Shown here: positions 35,501 through 48,289 of the stretch, one piece after another
Layout of the letters: the number at the start of each line of letters is the position of its first letter
How positions within the stretch are numbered: position 1 is the first letter of the stretch
Assembly: GCA_032622095.1 (NCBI GenBank)
Contig: CP136065.1
Span: forward strand, 37,730,732 to 37,794,731
Length of the DNA stretch: 64,000 bases
Reading direction: 5' to 3'
Source of the DNA: Siphonodentalium dalli
Taxonomy: Eukaryota > Mollusca > Scaphopoda > Gadilida > Siphonodentaliidae
The notes under the pieces: model-generated
What the model saw: only the letters and a program-made list of their open reading frames with translations
Database searches by the model: none
Told to the model about the DNA's origin: nothing
Made by a program: the position numbers and the translations under genes

Positions 35501-37074
35501 TGTCACTCCTGTTACCAAGAGTATAACAAGGAATTATATGAGGGTGTAAAGTAGCCTTCTTGAAGAACCTGCCACCAGAGGGAAGGTCACCAAATAGGTA
35601 ATCCCAACAAAAGTAGAAATAGTGGTGATTTGATATCATTTATGCATACCGGAGAGCATTAATGAACAAATGAGGCGAGTAGGTTAATTGTAAGTCACTC
35701 CTGTTACCGCAATATCATTTCTTTCATCATTTTCGATGTATCTGGAATACGTTTTTCATATTCTAGAATGAGTCTTTTATGCAAAACATGAGTGATATTT
35801 TTTAGAAATTTGTCATTAACTGCCATATATGTCACTCCTGTTACTTTTTTTGGTAATAGGAGTGACAGTAACGATATGTGCAATGAACATTTATTGCCAA
35901 CAACACTTTGATTATCCAGTTCTTGTCAATTAAGATCACCAAAGTCAGCAGTCATCACTTTTCATCACAAGAAGGAAATTCAATATAATCCATTTGAAAA
36001 AAATATGAAGTAATATATGTTTTATATTTGGTGTTTGATATCTTGCAAGCCCCCCGCCCCTCCATTCAGGCCATGGTCAACTTCATTAAAGTTGCCACAT
36101 ATAAAATATCAGAAATTGATAGCACAGTTATGTTCAAAATAAAGACCATAAATTGAAGTCTTGTGTTATGCAGCTTCTAGTTATGTCTTAATGGAAAAAG
36201 TCACATGTGAACTACTAGTATTGAAGAGTCAAATGGAGTCGGAATGATTTCGTATTCCGGTTTGATTCAAAATAAGATTTTATACTCTATTTCCAACAAG
36301 AGTCACATCTGAGATGCAGACACTAGTCTTGGTGGCTACAGCAAATCTTTTGATATTTATTCCAATTTATCTCACCAACAAGCAAGAGAGTTGCATACTT
36401 TTATAAATAGTCTTAGCTCTCAATATAATTCACAGTCAGATCAATTTACACAGGGTGAATTGTGAAAGCCCAAACCTATTCTTTTTCTGAATCAGCCTAT
36501 GAGTCCAATTGTATCCATCTGTTGATGCCCACCAGTCGAGTTCCAGCCAGAGTGTTGACCTTGCCAAACATGGTTTGAGTTTTTGCAGAAGATTATCACA
36601 TAAAAAGTAAGATTCTTGAGTGGCATAACATTATTGTGTACCAAAATTCACTGTATATGGCCACATTGTGAAAACCAGGAGGGTCATTCCTGTTACCAAA
36701 ATGGCACTCCTGTTACCAATATCACTCCTGTTACCAGTGCATATTTATATTTTGTTTAAAATAATATTCATCCAAAGAAAACAGTTATAATTATATTGGG
36801 ATTGGTACAAAGTGTCAATACTTATGCAAATATGATCAACTTGGAACTCTTAAGTTCATGGCCTACAGAGTAATCAGTTTTGTACTTTTATGCAACAAAT
36901 GGGTGAGTTCACCCATGCTTATAGAGATTTTAAACATATTCGCTATCATGAGCTTATTCAAGCACAATTATTTCCAAGAATTAACAAAAGGTAATAACAA
37001 TAAATATATTTTAGTCATATGAAATGACTGCTATTGGTGTAAGCTGATTGTTGTTTGTTAGTAACAGGAGTGAC
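35501..37074. repeat. Dispersed 15-base motif GTCACTCCTGTTACC, 8 occurrences
   Basis: Forward copies or near copies lie at 35501, 35694, 35831, 36683, 36703 and 36721. Inverted ones lie at 35852 (tggtaataggagtgac) and 37061 (gtaacaggagtgac). The spacing is irregular, from 20 to about 850 bases, so this is not a tandem array. The intervening DNA is AT-rich and non-coding by eye. Confidence 0.8.
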
Positions 37075-37665
37075 ATATTTTACTACTTTGCTTGATTAAG
37101 TCATGTTACCATGGCAATAGCAATAAAATTCCAGTATGCCGAAGCAAACCCTAATTCATGGTAAGTCATCAGGTTCGACATGGAAATGTTTTTTTCTTTT
37201 AATTTGAACTTAGAATTTCGCGTAATGCAATCTTCCAAATTGTACAGTTTTCAAATATTCACCCAATTACCTTCTGTTCTCAGCGATATTCATGAGTTGA
37301 GAAAAACCTTCGCGCGCGCATAACAGCTCCGCCTACCGGCGTCGATGTCATCAGCACGTGCTCAAGTCCTTCCAACTCACGAATTCCTCCAGACCAGTAT
37401 ATGTAACGATTACGTACCGCGTGCACAGGTATGGTACCTAGATACTATCTGGAACCGTTCGGATAATTAAAGTACCACATGCATACATATTTTACCTATA
37501 TACTATTGGCAACCGGTCAAATAATTAAAGTACTCTCGTGCATGCATATGCATGTATGAATTTCCCGGTTTGGTCTGGTTCTTATCAAGAGGTGTACAGT
37601 ATGTGACAATGTCAAGCTGCACACGTAAAATGCATTGGGATAATGTTATCCTCTGTTTCTTTCAG

Positions 37666-37936
37666 GACTTCGTCAAATTTAGTTGCTATCCTGTTTCTGG
37701 ATCTGGATATTTTGTGTATAAGCTATACGGTACTACAAGCGGATTCGATCAGTCTACTTGTCTGTCGAAACCACCAACGGCTTGGGGATATGGACGTACA
37801 TGTACCAGTATTCCAGCATGGTCTATATCGTGTTGCACATCGTTATATTGTGAATAATAATGCACGGGTGACACCAGCGCGACCGACAGAACACCATGTA
37901 CGACATGAATTCATCAGTTTATGGTTATTCACTTGA
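37666..37936 (+). CDS. Candidate terminal exon matching the 33709 exon in phase
   Basis: A strong acceptor (ctctgtttctttcag, ending 37665) opens a frame of 90 codons to TGA at 37934. It begins TSSNLVAILFLDLDILCISY, a hydrophobic stretch, and continues DMDVHVPVFQHGLYRVAHRY. The one base before ACT completes the CG left by the exon ending at 33776, giving R, so the phases agree. A second frame across the same block (SCYPVSGSGYFVYKLYG) is also open, which weakens the call. The family is unrecognised. Confidence 0.25.
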
Positions 37937-38099
37937 ATGGAAATTTTTACTTGTCCTGTGCTGTGCATTCAATCAGATGCACAAAACTCGGCATTCATCG
38001 GTGTATCGATTATCGGCACTGAAAGGATGTGTGTTCATCTTGTTTTTGTGGCAGTTACATCTGATACATCCGTTATTAATAACCTAATGATAACCCATG

Positions 38100-39170
38100 A
38101 AAATGGTGAATTCCAGAATCCAGATGATTATTGTAAATACTGTTCATATATTATAATGTATATCATTTGAATATCTATTATTTAAGTTATGTATGTACAT
38201 AAATGTATTATATGTTATCTTAATACCTATATATTATGGGCCAATATAAGATTAAACGAATTGAATGAATCAAGGAGGTGAATATAAAATGGTTTATCTC
38301 GCGATATGAATTCTTCAGAAGAATTCTCAATCAATGTCCTTCAAAACAGTTGCTTCATACAAGCCAAGTTCCTTCATACATATATGCATGAGCCATGAGT
38401 ACACTGAATCCAGTTCATGACACATCATGGAATGATGGAAATATTATATTTCATATAATATGTTGGGTTTTGTATACATAAATTAATCTTTATGGATCCA
38501 TGAGTTTAATTTCTCCCAGATAAATCATTCCAACATATGCAAGAAGCGGCATACATAATGTGCATAGGTACAAATAAGCTTAGTAATTGCTCATTTCATA
38601 ATATGTCAACAGATAAAATTAATTGCTGTATTGAATGTATGTACCCAGAACAGTATCATGGACTAATTATAGTAGAAAACGGATTGCAAAAACGCGATAT
38701 TCTTTCTGATGTGATATTTTCTATCACCATGCACAGAGTTCCTTCTATATAATAGCAGTGGTACGTAGACGAGCAATTACTAGGTTTAATTTAATCATAT
38801 GCACTTTGGGCCGTTTCAAATTTTGCACATCTACATCAGATCACCCTCCAGAATAATGATGTTCGAAGAAGAAGATGGACCAATACAAAATATTTTTCTT
38901 TAGAGTGAGTAGATGGTCAAGATTCTTAAAATCAACAACTAATGACATGTCATTTTGTCTTTATTTAAATCGGCATACATTTTTGTCTATATATGTTTCA
39001 TTTTCTTCTGGTTTTATATTTGTGAATTTGAATGTTATTTTCAATTATAATAATTTTAAATTGCAAACATTATGTGGGACTTTAAATTTATTGGTATGTT
39101 GTATCTCATCGGATGTTAATTTTATAAGGACGCCCTAATGTGAGGGAAATCGTCCCTACGAATGGAGCCT
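38100..39170. other. AT-rich non-coding part of the duplicated segment
   Basis: Short AT-biased open frames only. The block 38345-38463 recurs at 41950-42065. Confidence 0.5.
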
Positions 39171-39179
39171 CGATCCGTC

Positions 39180-39440
39180 CCTGTCAACGCCCAAACACAA
39201 CGTCGGCACAACGTTGCCCCAACGTAGTATTATTGGTGGAATTCACAGTTGGTTCGACGTCGTTTCAACGTCGGGTGCCCGACGGCGCCCCAACGTCGGC
39301 TCGACGTCAAATCCCCGTCGCGTCGACGACGGGACCCGACGCCGAGCCAGCGGCAACAGCCATAGTTGGACCAACGTTGGATTCCAACGTTGGCCCAACG
39401 ATAGAAATGACGTTGGCCCAACGTTGGCCCAACGTAGGTG
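39180..39440. repeat. CAACGTTGG / CGACGTCG palindromic-word block
   Basis: More than ten overlapping words of the type caacgttggcccaacg and caacgtcgg lie in a GC-richer patch. The self-complementary words make several alternative foldbacks. A 166-codon frame across it (39140-39640) is a by-product of the repeats (QRWPNVG-type peptides). Confidence 0.75.
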
Positions 39441-40019
39441 TGCTATCTGGGACAGTTACAATTATAATAATTATTCATGTTAATGTTACATTTATGGTTG
39501 CATGTCATGCTTGTTGTTATTGTTCGTTTCTTTGTATGCTCATCGTTATAGGTATTCTCAGTTTTCACAGGCGGTCCAGTAAAAATGGCTTGGTATTTAT
39601 ACTGGAATATCTACTGGTTGAGGCTTTTGGATCTTTCTAAGAACGGACTCCAAGAGCCTTACATTTGGACTTTTTCTAAATTAGTGGTTCAGGTACATGC
39701 ACTGTGTGTAACCTGTATCGCCGTTGGGCGTTTTACACTTACAGTTTGGTCTTTTACACCCAAATTTTGGCCTTAACACGATGAATAGACATTATATTAA
39801 GAACTCTCAAAAAAGTTGCACTAAGATAAACCATAACATTTTCCATTTGTGAATATCTCTGAAATGTCACATATCAACCAGAGGCGAGAATGAAAATCGT
39901 CGGACCAGGAATTCTTTGTTCGAGTCATTTTCATGCTCAGATCCATTGGGGTAATAAGATAGAAGTGGACGGCACATAAATGTCCAGCATATGCGGTCGT
40001 AAACTGCTTATCTACACGG

Positions 40020-40266
40020 CCCTGATAGCGTATATGTATATATCATCGTCTACCAAATTACGCTACTAAATAAAGTCTGTGTTGAACAAAATTTAAGTGC
40101 AACACACTCAATCAGAACGAAGCAGTACTAATTACACAAAAAAATTCGCACCATCACTATCACCAATATGCATGAGCTGATGCACGACGTGTGGATTGTG
40201 CTGTACCTTTCAAGTGAGACAGTGCCCCAGGTGTAATGATGATGATAAAATGCAATAATAATGAAG
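40020..40266. other. Junction between the two duplicated copies; 40110-40260 recurs at 45510-45660
   Basis: actaattacacaaaaaaatt, cgcaccatcactatcaccaa, tatgcatgagctgatgca and gtgagacagtgccccaggt are shared with 45510-45660. It is a dispersed repeat of about 145 bases. Confidence 0.7.
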
Positions 40267-42385
40267 GTTCGGTTCTCACAATGTTCTCAGTGTATTCCGT
40301 TCCTCTTTTGGCTGTGGCAACAATACTATTGATCCATTTAGAATAATGCTACCATCCAGGCTGTGAGGGACCAGTAACTGTTGGGCAAATCAAAGGGGGT
40401 GCAGTTGAAAATTCCAAGGTGGATACCCCTCCCCAACGCGGAAACCCATCTAGCCACGTCCCTGCTCATGAATTCCCATGGATAATTAAGTTAAGGCTAC
40501 GACAGTGGACACCGTTCCACTCTCAGTTGTATGTTGTATACCATATCATGCTTATAGCTGTTGGGGGGTGTACGTGCACTGCCATAATAGGAATTTACGA
40601 TTGCACCACCCCCTTTCGTTGAAGAAAATGCTCAAGCTGCAAAACAGAGGTCAGTCCCCCCCCCCACCCCGCTACGCTGTCTGACGACATGCGTAGGGGA
40701 TTGAATTATGCATGGAGCTTGCCAAATGCTAAGTAACTATATTCGAACAACATCCCCTCAATTCGGTATTTTCCAACCTGTACCTTAAATCCACATGTCC
40801 GTTTGCGCTCCAAACTACACCTAATAATATTCTCTTGTGAATTTTGTCCCGTATCGAAATATGTTGAGAAATACATGTCACAGAAAGATGCATTGAAGTC
40901 ATAACAAATACAACATTGAACACGATGTTTGGGTCCCAACCAAAAAATCAGCTATTTACACGGAGCGTTCCGCGTTAGTCTATATATTCCTGATATGTTA
41001 GAAATAAAGAGCGGTCGTTTCAATTCTGTGCGAAAAATTTAAAACATGTGGAAAAGGGCCACGGAAAGTATTTACCAGAGCATATGACTCCAATGTATCA
41101 ATATTTTGTGTATTTGTCAACCAGGCCATTCTTGTATATGATTACCAGTACATATACTTAATCGAATGGGGGCTTCTATTGAGGGGTGAAAGGGTCTATC
41201 TGCTCTTTCAAGTATGATTCCCGGGGAAATTTTAAGTTTCTGAAATATGTTGCACCCCCCCCGCTTTGGATTGAAACTTTCCAACCGGCACCGAGGCTTT
41301 CCAACTGTTGGAAATTTCCAAATTGAATAAGACTGGAACATTTCCAAATGGTGTTCATTTCAGACAACAATTTTTACTAAAGTCTAAAAAATATGATACA
41401 ATGCACTGGCTCTTGTGGGATCTGTGCAATTTTATTAAGGAACTGGTTGACAGTTTTGCTAAAATTTGACACCGACGAGAATGAGCAGTACGTAGGCTTA
41501 GCGAGTTTTTAGAAGCCGTGACCAATTTGTTGATTGAGACTATCCTGGGTATTGGGTATAAGATAATTACCTGCTGTTCTCAGCGATATTCATGAGTTGA
41601 GAAAAACCTCCGCGCCGCATAACACCTCCGCCTACCGGCGTTGATGTCATCAGCACGTGCTCAAGTCATTCCAACTCACGAATTCACCGAGACCAGTATA
41701 TGTAACGATTATCCACACCGCGTGCACAGGTATGGTACCTAGATACTATCGGGAACCATTCGAATAATTAAAGTAACACATGCATACATATTTTACCTAT
41801 ATACTATTGGCAACCGGTAAAATAATTAAAATACTCTCGTGCATGCAAATGCATGTAGGAATTTCCCGGTTTGGTCTGGTTATTAGCAAGAGGTGTACAG
41901 TATGTGACAATGTCAAGATGCACACGTAAAATGCATTGGAATAACGTTAACAGTTGCTTCATACAAGCCAAGTTCCTTCATACATATATGCATGAGCAAT
42001 GAGTACACTGAATCCAGTTCATGACACATCATGGAATGATGGAAATATTATATTTCATATAATATGTACATGCACTGTTTGTAACCTGTATCGCCGTTGG
42101 GCGTTTTACACTTACATTTTGGTCTTTCACACCCAATTTTTTGCCTTAACACGATGCATAGAAACAAAGTTGCACTAAGATAAACCATGACATTTTCCAT
42201 TTGTGAATATCTCCGAAATGTCACATATCAACCAGAGACGAGAATGAAAATCGTTGGACCAGGAATTCTTTGTTCGAGTCATTTTCTTCCTTAGATCCAT
42301 TGGGGTAATCATATAGAAGAGAAGTGCATGGCGCATAAATATCCAGCATATGCGGTCGTAAACTACTTATCTACACGGCCATGTG
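40267..42385 (+). repeat. Internally deleted copy of the 34.4-40.0-kb segment
   Basis: 40267-40487 matches 34355-34590, 41053-41570 matches 34590-35110, 41570-41945 matches 37260-37650, 41950-42065 matches 38345-38463 and 42066-42385 matches 39690-40020. Internal blocks of about 2.1, 0.7 and 1.2 kb are missing, and a 565-base repeat (40488-41052) is inserted in the first block. Matching parts differ only slightly, so the copy is fairly recent. Confidence 0.75.
40488..41052. mobile_element. Inserted dispersed repeat carrying aataaagagcg
   Basis: It interrupts the duplicated sequence between ggataat and ggcca. Its right half (40850-41050) matches 7870-8090. The ends were not resolved, and no target duplication was seen. 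Confidence 0.5.
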
Positions 42386-43935
42386 GTCAATACTGTGAAA
42401 AATTTATTCCTGTAAATGCAAATAGTATTTATTATTTTGTAATTACAAATTTGTGTTAACTATCACAGTGGTTTCATAGTACAGGGAAAATTTAGCCGTA
42501 TTATTTGTACACTAAATTATGAATATACAAACATATTATTAATCGTTTAATAGTTAATTGTTATCGTCTCCCGACCATACATTTTGTCCTGAAAGGGACA
42601 AGACGACGCGGGGTGTGACATGTGGTGTGTTGGACGGCTTGGTGGGTGCCCCCAACTTTGGTCAAAATATTTCTCAACAGTTGGAAATTTCATACCGATA
42701 GGTTGACACAAACATTTTACACCACATACAAGCTCACGTTGTCATTATTGTTTAATTTCACAACCAATAATAAGTGAGAACTGTGTTTGGAGACCATTCA
42801 GGAATTTCAGTCTGATTCACTAGCATATTTTTGACTTCTGTTGAAAATTATGGTCTAAATGGCCATCAGATATAACTTGTTCAATGCCGGGATGCAGTTA
42901 GAAAATTAAAGGTGGACAGCCCATGCACACTCAATCGTCACGTCCCTGTGTCCGAATATGTTGTTACTTTTTTAGTTGAGGGGAGGAGTGTCCACATCTA
43001 AATTTCATACGCACCCGATATGCTGCGAGTGTTATGGATATAAATTATTGTAACACCTTAGACTGGGCGAGGGGTGAAACCCCTAAAACATAGAAAAAAC
43101 TAACTCACCACTCTGCTCCCATTCACCCGTTATCAGTGTTATCTGAATACCTAATTAGACTGACATGCAGAGCTAAAATAACTGACAACAATTTCTATGG
43201 GAAAGTTACAATGCGTGCTATTATTTTGTGATTAGTGATATCGCCGGTACTATGAAACGATGAGCTAACAAAATCTCGCAAATTTCACAAAGATCAACTG
43301 TTGATTATTGTATATTGCTTACGGGCAAACCGTCACATGTGCGTGAATCACGGCAAGCCAAAGTTACAAAAGAATTAACCAATCATAAGTTGAGAGGTTG
43401 ATCGCTTATCAGAGCTATCCAATCGGTACACGGATTGCTAAGTTGATGCGCAAAGTTAACTAATAAACTGTTCGTCTGTAGAGTGTGTATGTAAGTACAA
43501 GTCAGTGTAATATCGAGTACTACAACCAATTTGATATCATTGTTTTTACAAATTACAACCAAAATATTATTTTGTTGGTATAACATTATATATATTGTGC
43601 CCATCCTATGATTTCAAACTGATCCGCTACTCTTATCATAACACATCGAGGCAGGAACATGGCTCCATTTTATCAGGGGTGTCCATCACAGTATCGTAGC
43701 AGGGACGTACTAAGGCTCTCAGTTATAGGAGGGGGGTCATTTTATAATTTCAAACTGCTCCGATATCTTATAATATATCGAGATAGGGACGTGGCTATAT
43801 GGGCTCCGTTTGGTGATGGGGTGTCCATCCTATAATTTCAATATGCACCCTTTGAATAAAAAAAAATCCTATAAATTCCACATAGCGATGGAATCGTATA
43901 TCAAGAGGCGAGTATTTTTCTACGCTGATAACAAA
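42386..43935. other. Decayed repeats, no gene recognised
   Basis: Scattered phrases (aactttggtcaaa, aacagttggaaatttcata at about 42655-42690; gggtgtccat and agggacgt at 43675-43830) echo 34060-34130, 34490-34560 and 45130-45260. This is old repeat background. Confidence 0.45.
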
Positions 43936-44260
43936 AGTTAGTCAATATAACTAACATATGTTAGTCAAACGTTTTTCCCCAGGATGACTAACTTAGTTCA
44001 GCCAACATGACTTAGGCATAACATTAGTAAAAATTTGTAGGGTGATATTAGTCATAACGACTAAGAAATGGGGATTCAAAACGTCTAATTATTAAAAATT
44101 GCCAGGATTTAGTAATAACTTTTCTTAGTCGCTGGGGAGGCGAAAATGTAAGTTGCGGAATTATATGCAAATAATTCCAATACTTGACCAAAGTTACTCA
44201 AAATGTTTGTGACTAACACTAAGTTAGTCATATTTATTCAAAATGTCCAACCCAATGGGA
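43936..44260. repeat. GTTAGTCA / TGACTAAC-rich repeat
   Basis: Inverted words gttagtca, tgactaac, ttagtcat and gactaag recur through about 320 bases, including actaacatatgttagt at about 43951. This suggests a worn foldback MITE with ends unresolved. Confidence 0.45.
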
Positions 44261-44754
44261 CGGTTGGACAACTTAATGTTACAGCTGGAAAATCAGAAGC
44301 CAACCGGGGTTAACAATTACATTTCACAGAAATAGAAGTTTCTGATTGAGGGGTGGAGATACAGTTGGATATCGACGTTGGCGCATCGAAGAGACCATCT
44401 GGCCACGTCACTGCATTTATGCTGTAGTCATTTGTGAAAACTGTGCTTGCATCTTCGTAGTATTCGTGTCCTTTAGCGTGACCAAATGCATTCGCGTCGA
44501 CGATCGAAACTCAAAGGATAATCCACCCATGAACATGAGTATCATTTACCTCGCAATGCATTCATGAGCGATAAACAATACTCACATTAAGAACACGCGT
44601 ATTTTTTATTGATTTTTCATTTATAAACTATAGTTGATCAAGACAACAATACCGAAATGCCTCTAACCAAATACCAACAGGCAGTATTTCTGGAAGAAGT
44701 TAACACAAGAAAAGACAGCTGTACTGTGCCAGGCATCGTGTTCCCAAGACCACT

Positions 44755-45440
44755 ATCGCCATGTCCCTGTTTATGAGATTTCCATTGATAAAACATTTTC
44801 ATAAGGGGGACACCCTGCGAATCAGAGATGGTTATATTGTCCGGTTTAAGGGTGTGAAAATCGACAATTTATGTTTGACACCCTATATAGACCTTCTAGA
44901 CAAGTTGCTTAACGTTGTAACTTTCAATAAATTGGGTAATTTTAGTAGTTACAGGGAACACATACTGCTACCTCACACCCAAGCTGACACCCCCTAAGGT
45001 TTGACAATTTCTAAATATAGGCCATTTAAATCCAAACGTTTTACCAAAGGAGGTAAATATGCAAATGTTGGCCTAAAACAAACAAATACCCTCTAAAACA
45101 TTGTTGGAAAAACAAAATAAGAGAACAAGTTCAACCTATTGTCGTTGTAAAATTTCCAATTCATGTTGTTTCAGGTGTCAAATTTCCAACTGTTGAACAT
45201 GTTGACAAAATGTTGGGGGGGCGAGAAACATAACCCAACCCCCTTGTCGCGACGTCCCTATGGGTTGTACTTGAGATTTCCAGCTCACAAAACTTTTTTA
45301 CAAGGGGCTGAAGCGACCCATTGTCGCCACGTCCATGCATATCATAGATGGGTATACTATCCGGGTTAAGGGTGTGAAAACTGAAAAATTTATGTTCGAC
45401 ATAATACGAATCTAATCACGTTCCTGAACGTTATAACTTT
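44755..45440 (+). repeat. Direct duplication, about 200-bp units 495 bases apart
   Basis: 44755-44890 and 45250-45400 share cgccatgtccctg/cgacgtccctatg, gagatttcca, aaaac..tttt..aagggg, agatgggtata/agatggttata, tccgg.ttaagggtgtgaaa and aatttatgtt. They are moderately diverged. Confidence 0.65.
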
Positions 45441-45783
45441 CAATTAACTTTCATAGTCCTCGAACATTCTTTGTGATTGGGAGATGTTTGTAAATACAAA
45501 GAACATGTATACTACTAATTACACAAAAAAATTCGCACCATCACTATCACCAATATGCATGAGCTGATGCATGACGTGTGCGTTGTGCTGTACCGTTCAA
45601 GTGAGACAGTGCCCCAGGTATAATAATGATGATGATAAAATGCTGATAATCATACATCAAAGTTTGCAGACGATACACAACGACTTGCGAAGACTAATAT
45701 AAAGGGTCTCTCAGTATACCGATTACCACCAAACCGGTCACCACCAAATGCATAAAGGTAAGTTAAGAATTTATATCAGAAAT

Positions 45784-45922
45784 GAACGGCGGTTTCAATG
45801 TGGTCATCAGATTTTGACTGCGAGAAAAATTCACCAAACTGCATGAACCCCAAAGGGGTTCATGCGGAATTTGCTGAATTTTTATTGCATTCAAAACCCA
45901 TGACCACATTGAATCCGCCGTT
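45784..45922. repeat. Foldback hairpin, 139 bp
   Basis: The outer arms aacggcggtttcaatgtggt and accacattgaatccgccgtt, and the centre gcatgaaccccaaaggggtt + catgc, make a nearly complete palindrome with small internal mismatches. Confidence 0.9.
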
Positions 45923-45974
45923 TATTATTTATATTTATATACTTATATTCATTATGAACTAGGATTGTCTGTCA

Positions 45975-46160
45975 GCAGCATGTATGTGACTGCATACCCA
46001 TTTTTATTTATTTATTTCCCCTTTGTCTCTATGGCCGGGCCTTTTGTCTGTCTATTTCTCCCTATAGTCTTAACTACGGAACCCTTTGTATATCTATTTA
46101 TATGGCCCTATAGTCTTACTAGGGGCCTTTTGTATACGTATTTCTACGGCCCTAAAGCAC
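45975..46160 (+). repeat. Degenerate tandem repeat, about 45-50-bp unit
   Basis: Repeated phrases: ggccctatagtctta, ggaccctttgtctgt, tatttatatgg. Two further units of the same repeat lie at 51505-51612, about 5.5 kb away. Confidence 0.75.
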
Positions 46161-47060
46161 TCATTGTACATAAACCACTCCTTTTATAATTTCTATTTAT
46201 TTTATAGGGCTAATTAATAAATAAAGATCCTCCTTTTTTCTAATTGGTCTCCTTCTAATTTATTCAGAGAAAAAATCAATTCTGCCCACGCTGCGTGCCT
46301 GTTTATGGAAAATCAATTTTATGTCTGGAATGTTCTGGAAAAAGAGTTAATGCCCACGGTTCCGGAAATGATTGAAATGGGTTCAAAGCCATACACAAGT
46401 ACAGCCGTACAACAGTAATGTGTATCAAGGTCCCCACAATTTCTAACACAAACCGCCTGCATTTAATGCGAACTCCCAGCATCGATAAAGCGTATTTGCC
46501 CACACAAAATACGATTGCATTCAATTAGCACAGATTTAAAAAGCTGCCTCATTCAAATTATAACGTAATAATTATTACTCCCGCTGAGTTGACCAGTGAC
46601 AATTGACAGAAACATGTTTCACCGAATAGCATGCAGCTTGCTGTTCTTTTATAATTCCCAATTTTATGGAAAGCTTAAATTAATTTTGTTAAACGAGTGG
46701 CCTTTATGGGTCTCTAAGATTCTTAATTAGTTTCTCATTCAAAGCATGGAAATTTACCCTATTAATTGTCTCATAGCCCTATGAAAGAATACATGTTTTT
46801 CTCCTGTCCGGTGGTATTATGACTATAGAATATTATGAATGCCTTTGCGCATGGAGCCTCTAGATGCGTTTGACAATTGTACACAGTCGATATTCACCTC
46901 CATATTATTCGTTCAAAGCATGTTAAACAGCATTAGATACAGAGAGATGTATTGTACTTACCGAGTCACCTCCTCCTAAAAGTGCTGTGCCATTATAGAT
47001 GGTCAAATTAATTATTTTCATCGAATTTTCATAAATGTTGCTTATAGCAATGTATAAATC
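46161..47060. other. Intergenic, no gene recognised
   Basis: gattcttaattagtttctca + ttcaaa at 46719 recurs at 48140 as gattcttaattaacttctca. Nothing else was seen. Confidence 0.45.
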
Positions 47061-47811
47061 CCGCCGCACACGATGCGATATTTGTTGTACGATATTTGTC
47101 GCAGACCCTTGCGACGTAAGATCTGTGTGCGCACACGGTACGATTTTAGTCGTGCGACTTCTGTTTTTATCTCTTACGGTAGATCACCGCACACGATGCG
47201 ATCGGATCGTACGATCTGGTTGTTTACTTTCTCGTGAATGCAATGGCAATGGGTTACCGTATTATTAACGTGGTACACAAATGTACGATTTTAGTCGTGC
47301 GACTTCTGTTTTTATCTCTTACGGTAGACCACCGCACACGATGCGATCGGATCGTACGATCTGGTTGTTTACTTTCTCGTGAATGCAATGGCAATGGGTT
47401 ACCGTATTATTAACGTGGTACACAAATTCAGACAGTCAGATATTATTTTGACACCAATTTGCTGGTGTCCAGTCCATGCACCTATTTCAATTGTAGTTGT
47501 ATTCTAGAGGCATGAATGTATTCCGCCGTCCAAAATATCCCGCTACTCTGACTTGAAGGTCACTGTATGGACGCCATGTTGTTGTGAAAGAAAACATGTG
47601 ATCGCCGCGTGATCAGCTTAATAGTTGAATCTGATTGGTTACTTCGAATAAATCGTACGACTCGATCATAGAAAATAAAAATTATTTGATTCCTTGTGGG
47701 GCCGATCGTGCGACAAAATGTCGTACGATTTTTCACCGCACACGCTCCGATCTGACCACTAACCGGTGCACGATATTTGTCGTACGATATATATCGCATC
47801 GTGTGCGGCGG
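47061..47811. mobile_element. TIR DNA element, 751 bp, internally duplicated
   Basis: The ends are CCGCCGCACACGATGCGATA and its reverse complement, with further inward similarity (tacgatatttgtcg). Many internal cgtacga and cgcacacgatgcga words occur. A 145-base unit starting tacgattttagtcgtgcgac is tandemly duplicated (47139 and 47284). No transposase is encoded. The terminal style resembles PIF/Harbinger-ISL2EU elements, but that is a guess. The target duplication is unclear. Confidence 0.75.
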
Positions 47812-48289
47812 CCTTAATGAGTCCTTTGTTACCTGTCTCGACGTATGAACTACCTAGTGGATATATCAATTTGGTCCATAAAATATCAATATTTTTTACC
47901 TGTAAGTGAACGCTCTTTATACTTTTCAAATGAGCGCATTAAGGCTTTATGAATCACACAGACACACCATCTGTCATAATCGATACATTATCTGTTAAAG
48001 AAAGCTTGGAATATATTCTAGAAAATCCAATGAAAAAAGCGTTTCTCCATAGCCACTATTTTCTGGCGTCACGTGATCTGCCCGTTACAACACAATCATG
48101 CATGCAATCGATTACAGGCTGACATGAACATTTCTCGAAGATTCTTAATTAACTTCTCATTCAAACCACTGAGCATTCACCTATATATTGGTATTATTTA
48201 TTTAGTATCTTCTCAAATGCCATACTTTTCAGGCCACACCTTTTAACATTGATTTTATCAATATGCATGCTATCATTCAAAAGAATTGA

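Larger units (their letters stand above)
34355..40020 (+). repeat. Long duplicated segment, full copy
   Basis: Four blocks of this segment (34355-34590 + 34590-35110, 37260-37650, 38345-38463, 39690-40020) reappear in the same order and orientation at 40267-42385, where the material between them is absent. The parts found only here include the TGTCACTCCTGTTACC cluster (35.5-37.1 kb), the candidate exon at 37666, and the CAACGTTGG block. It may be a large element with an internally deleted derivative, or a tandem segmental duplication followed by deletion. No terminal repeats were identified. Confidence 0.65.

Noticed and set aside
39140-39640. 166-codon plus-strand frame
   Set aside because: Most of it is the CAACGTTGG repeat block (QRWPNVG peptides), and the end is a hydrophobic stretch of AT-rich DNA.
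47061-47811. Regulatory palindromes (cgtacga words)
   Set aside because: They are better explained as the interior of a TIR element with an internal duplication.
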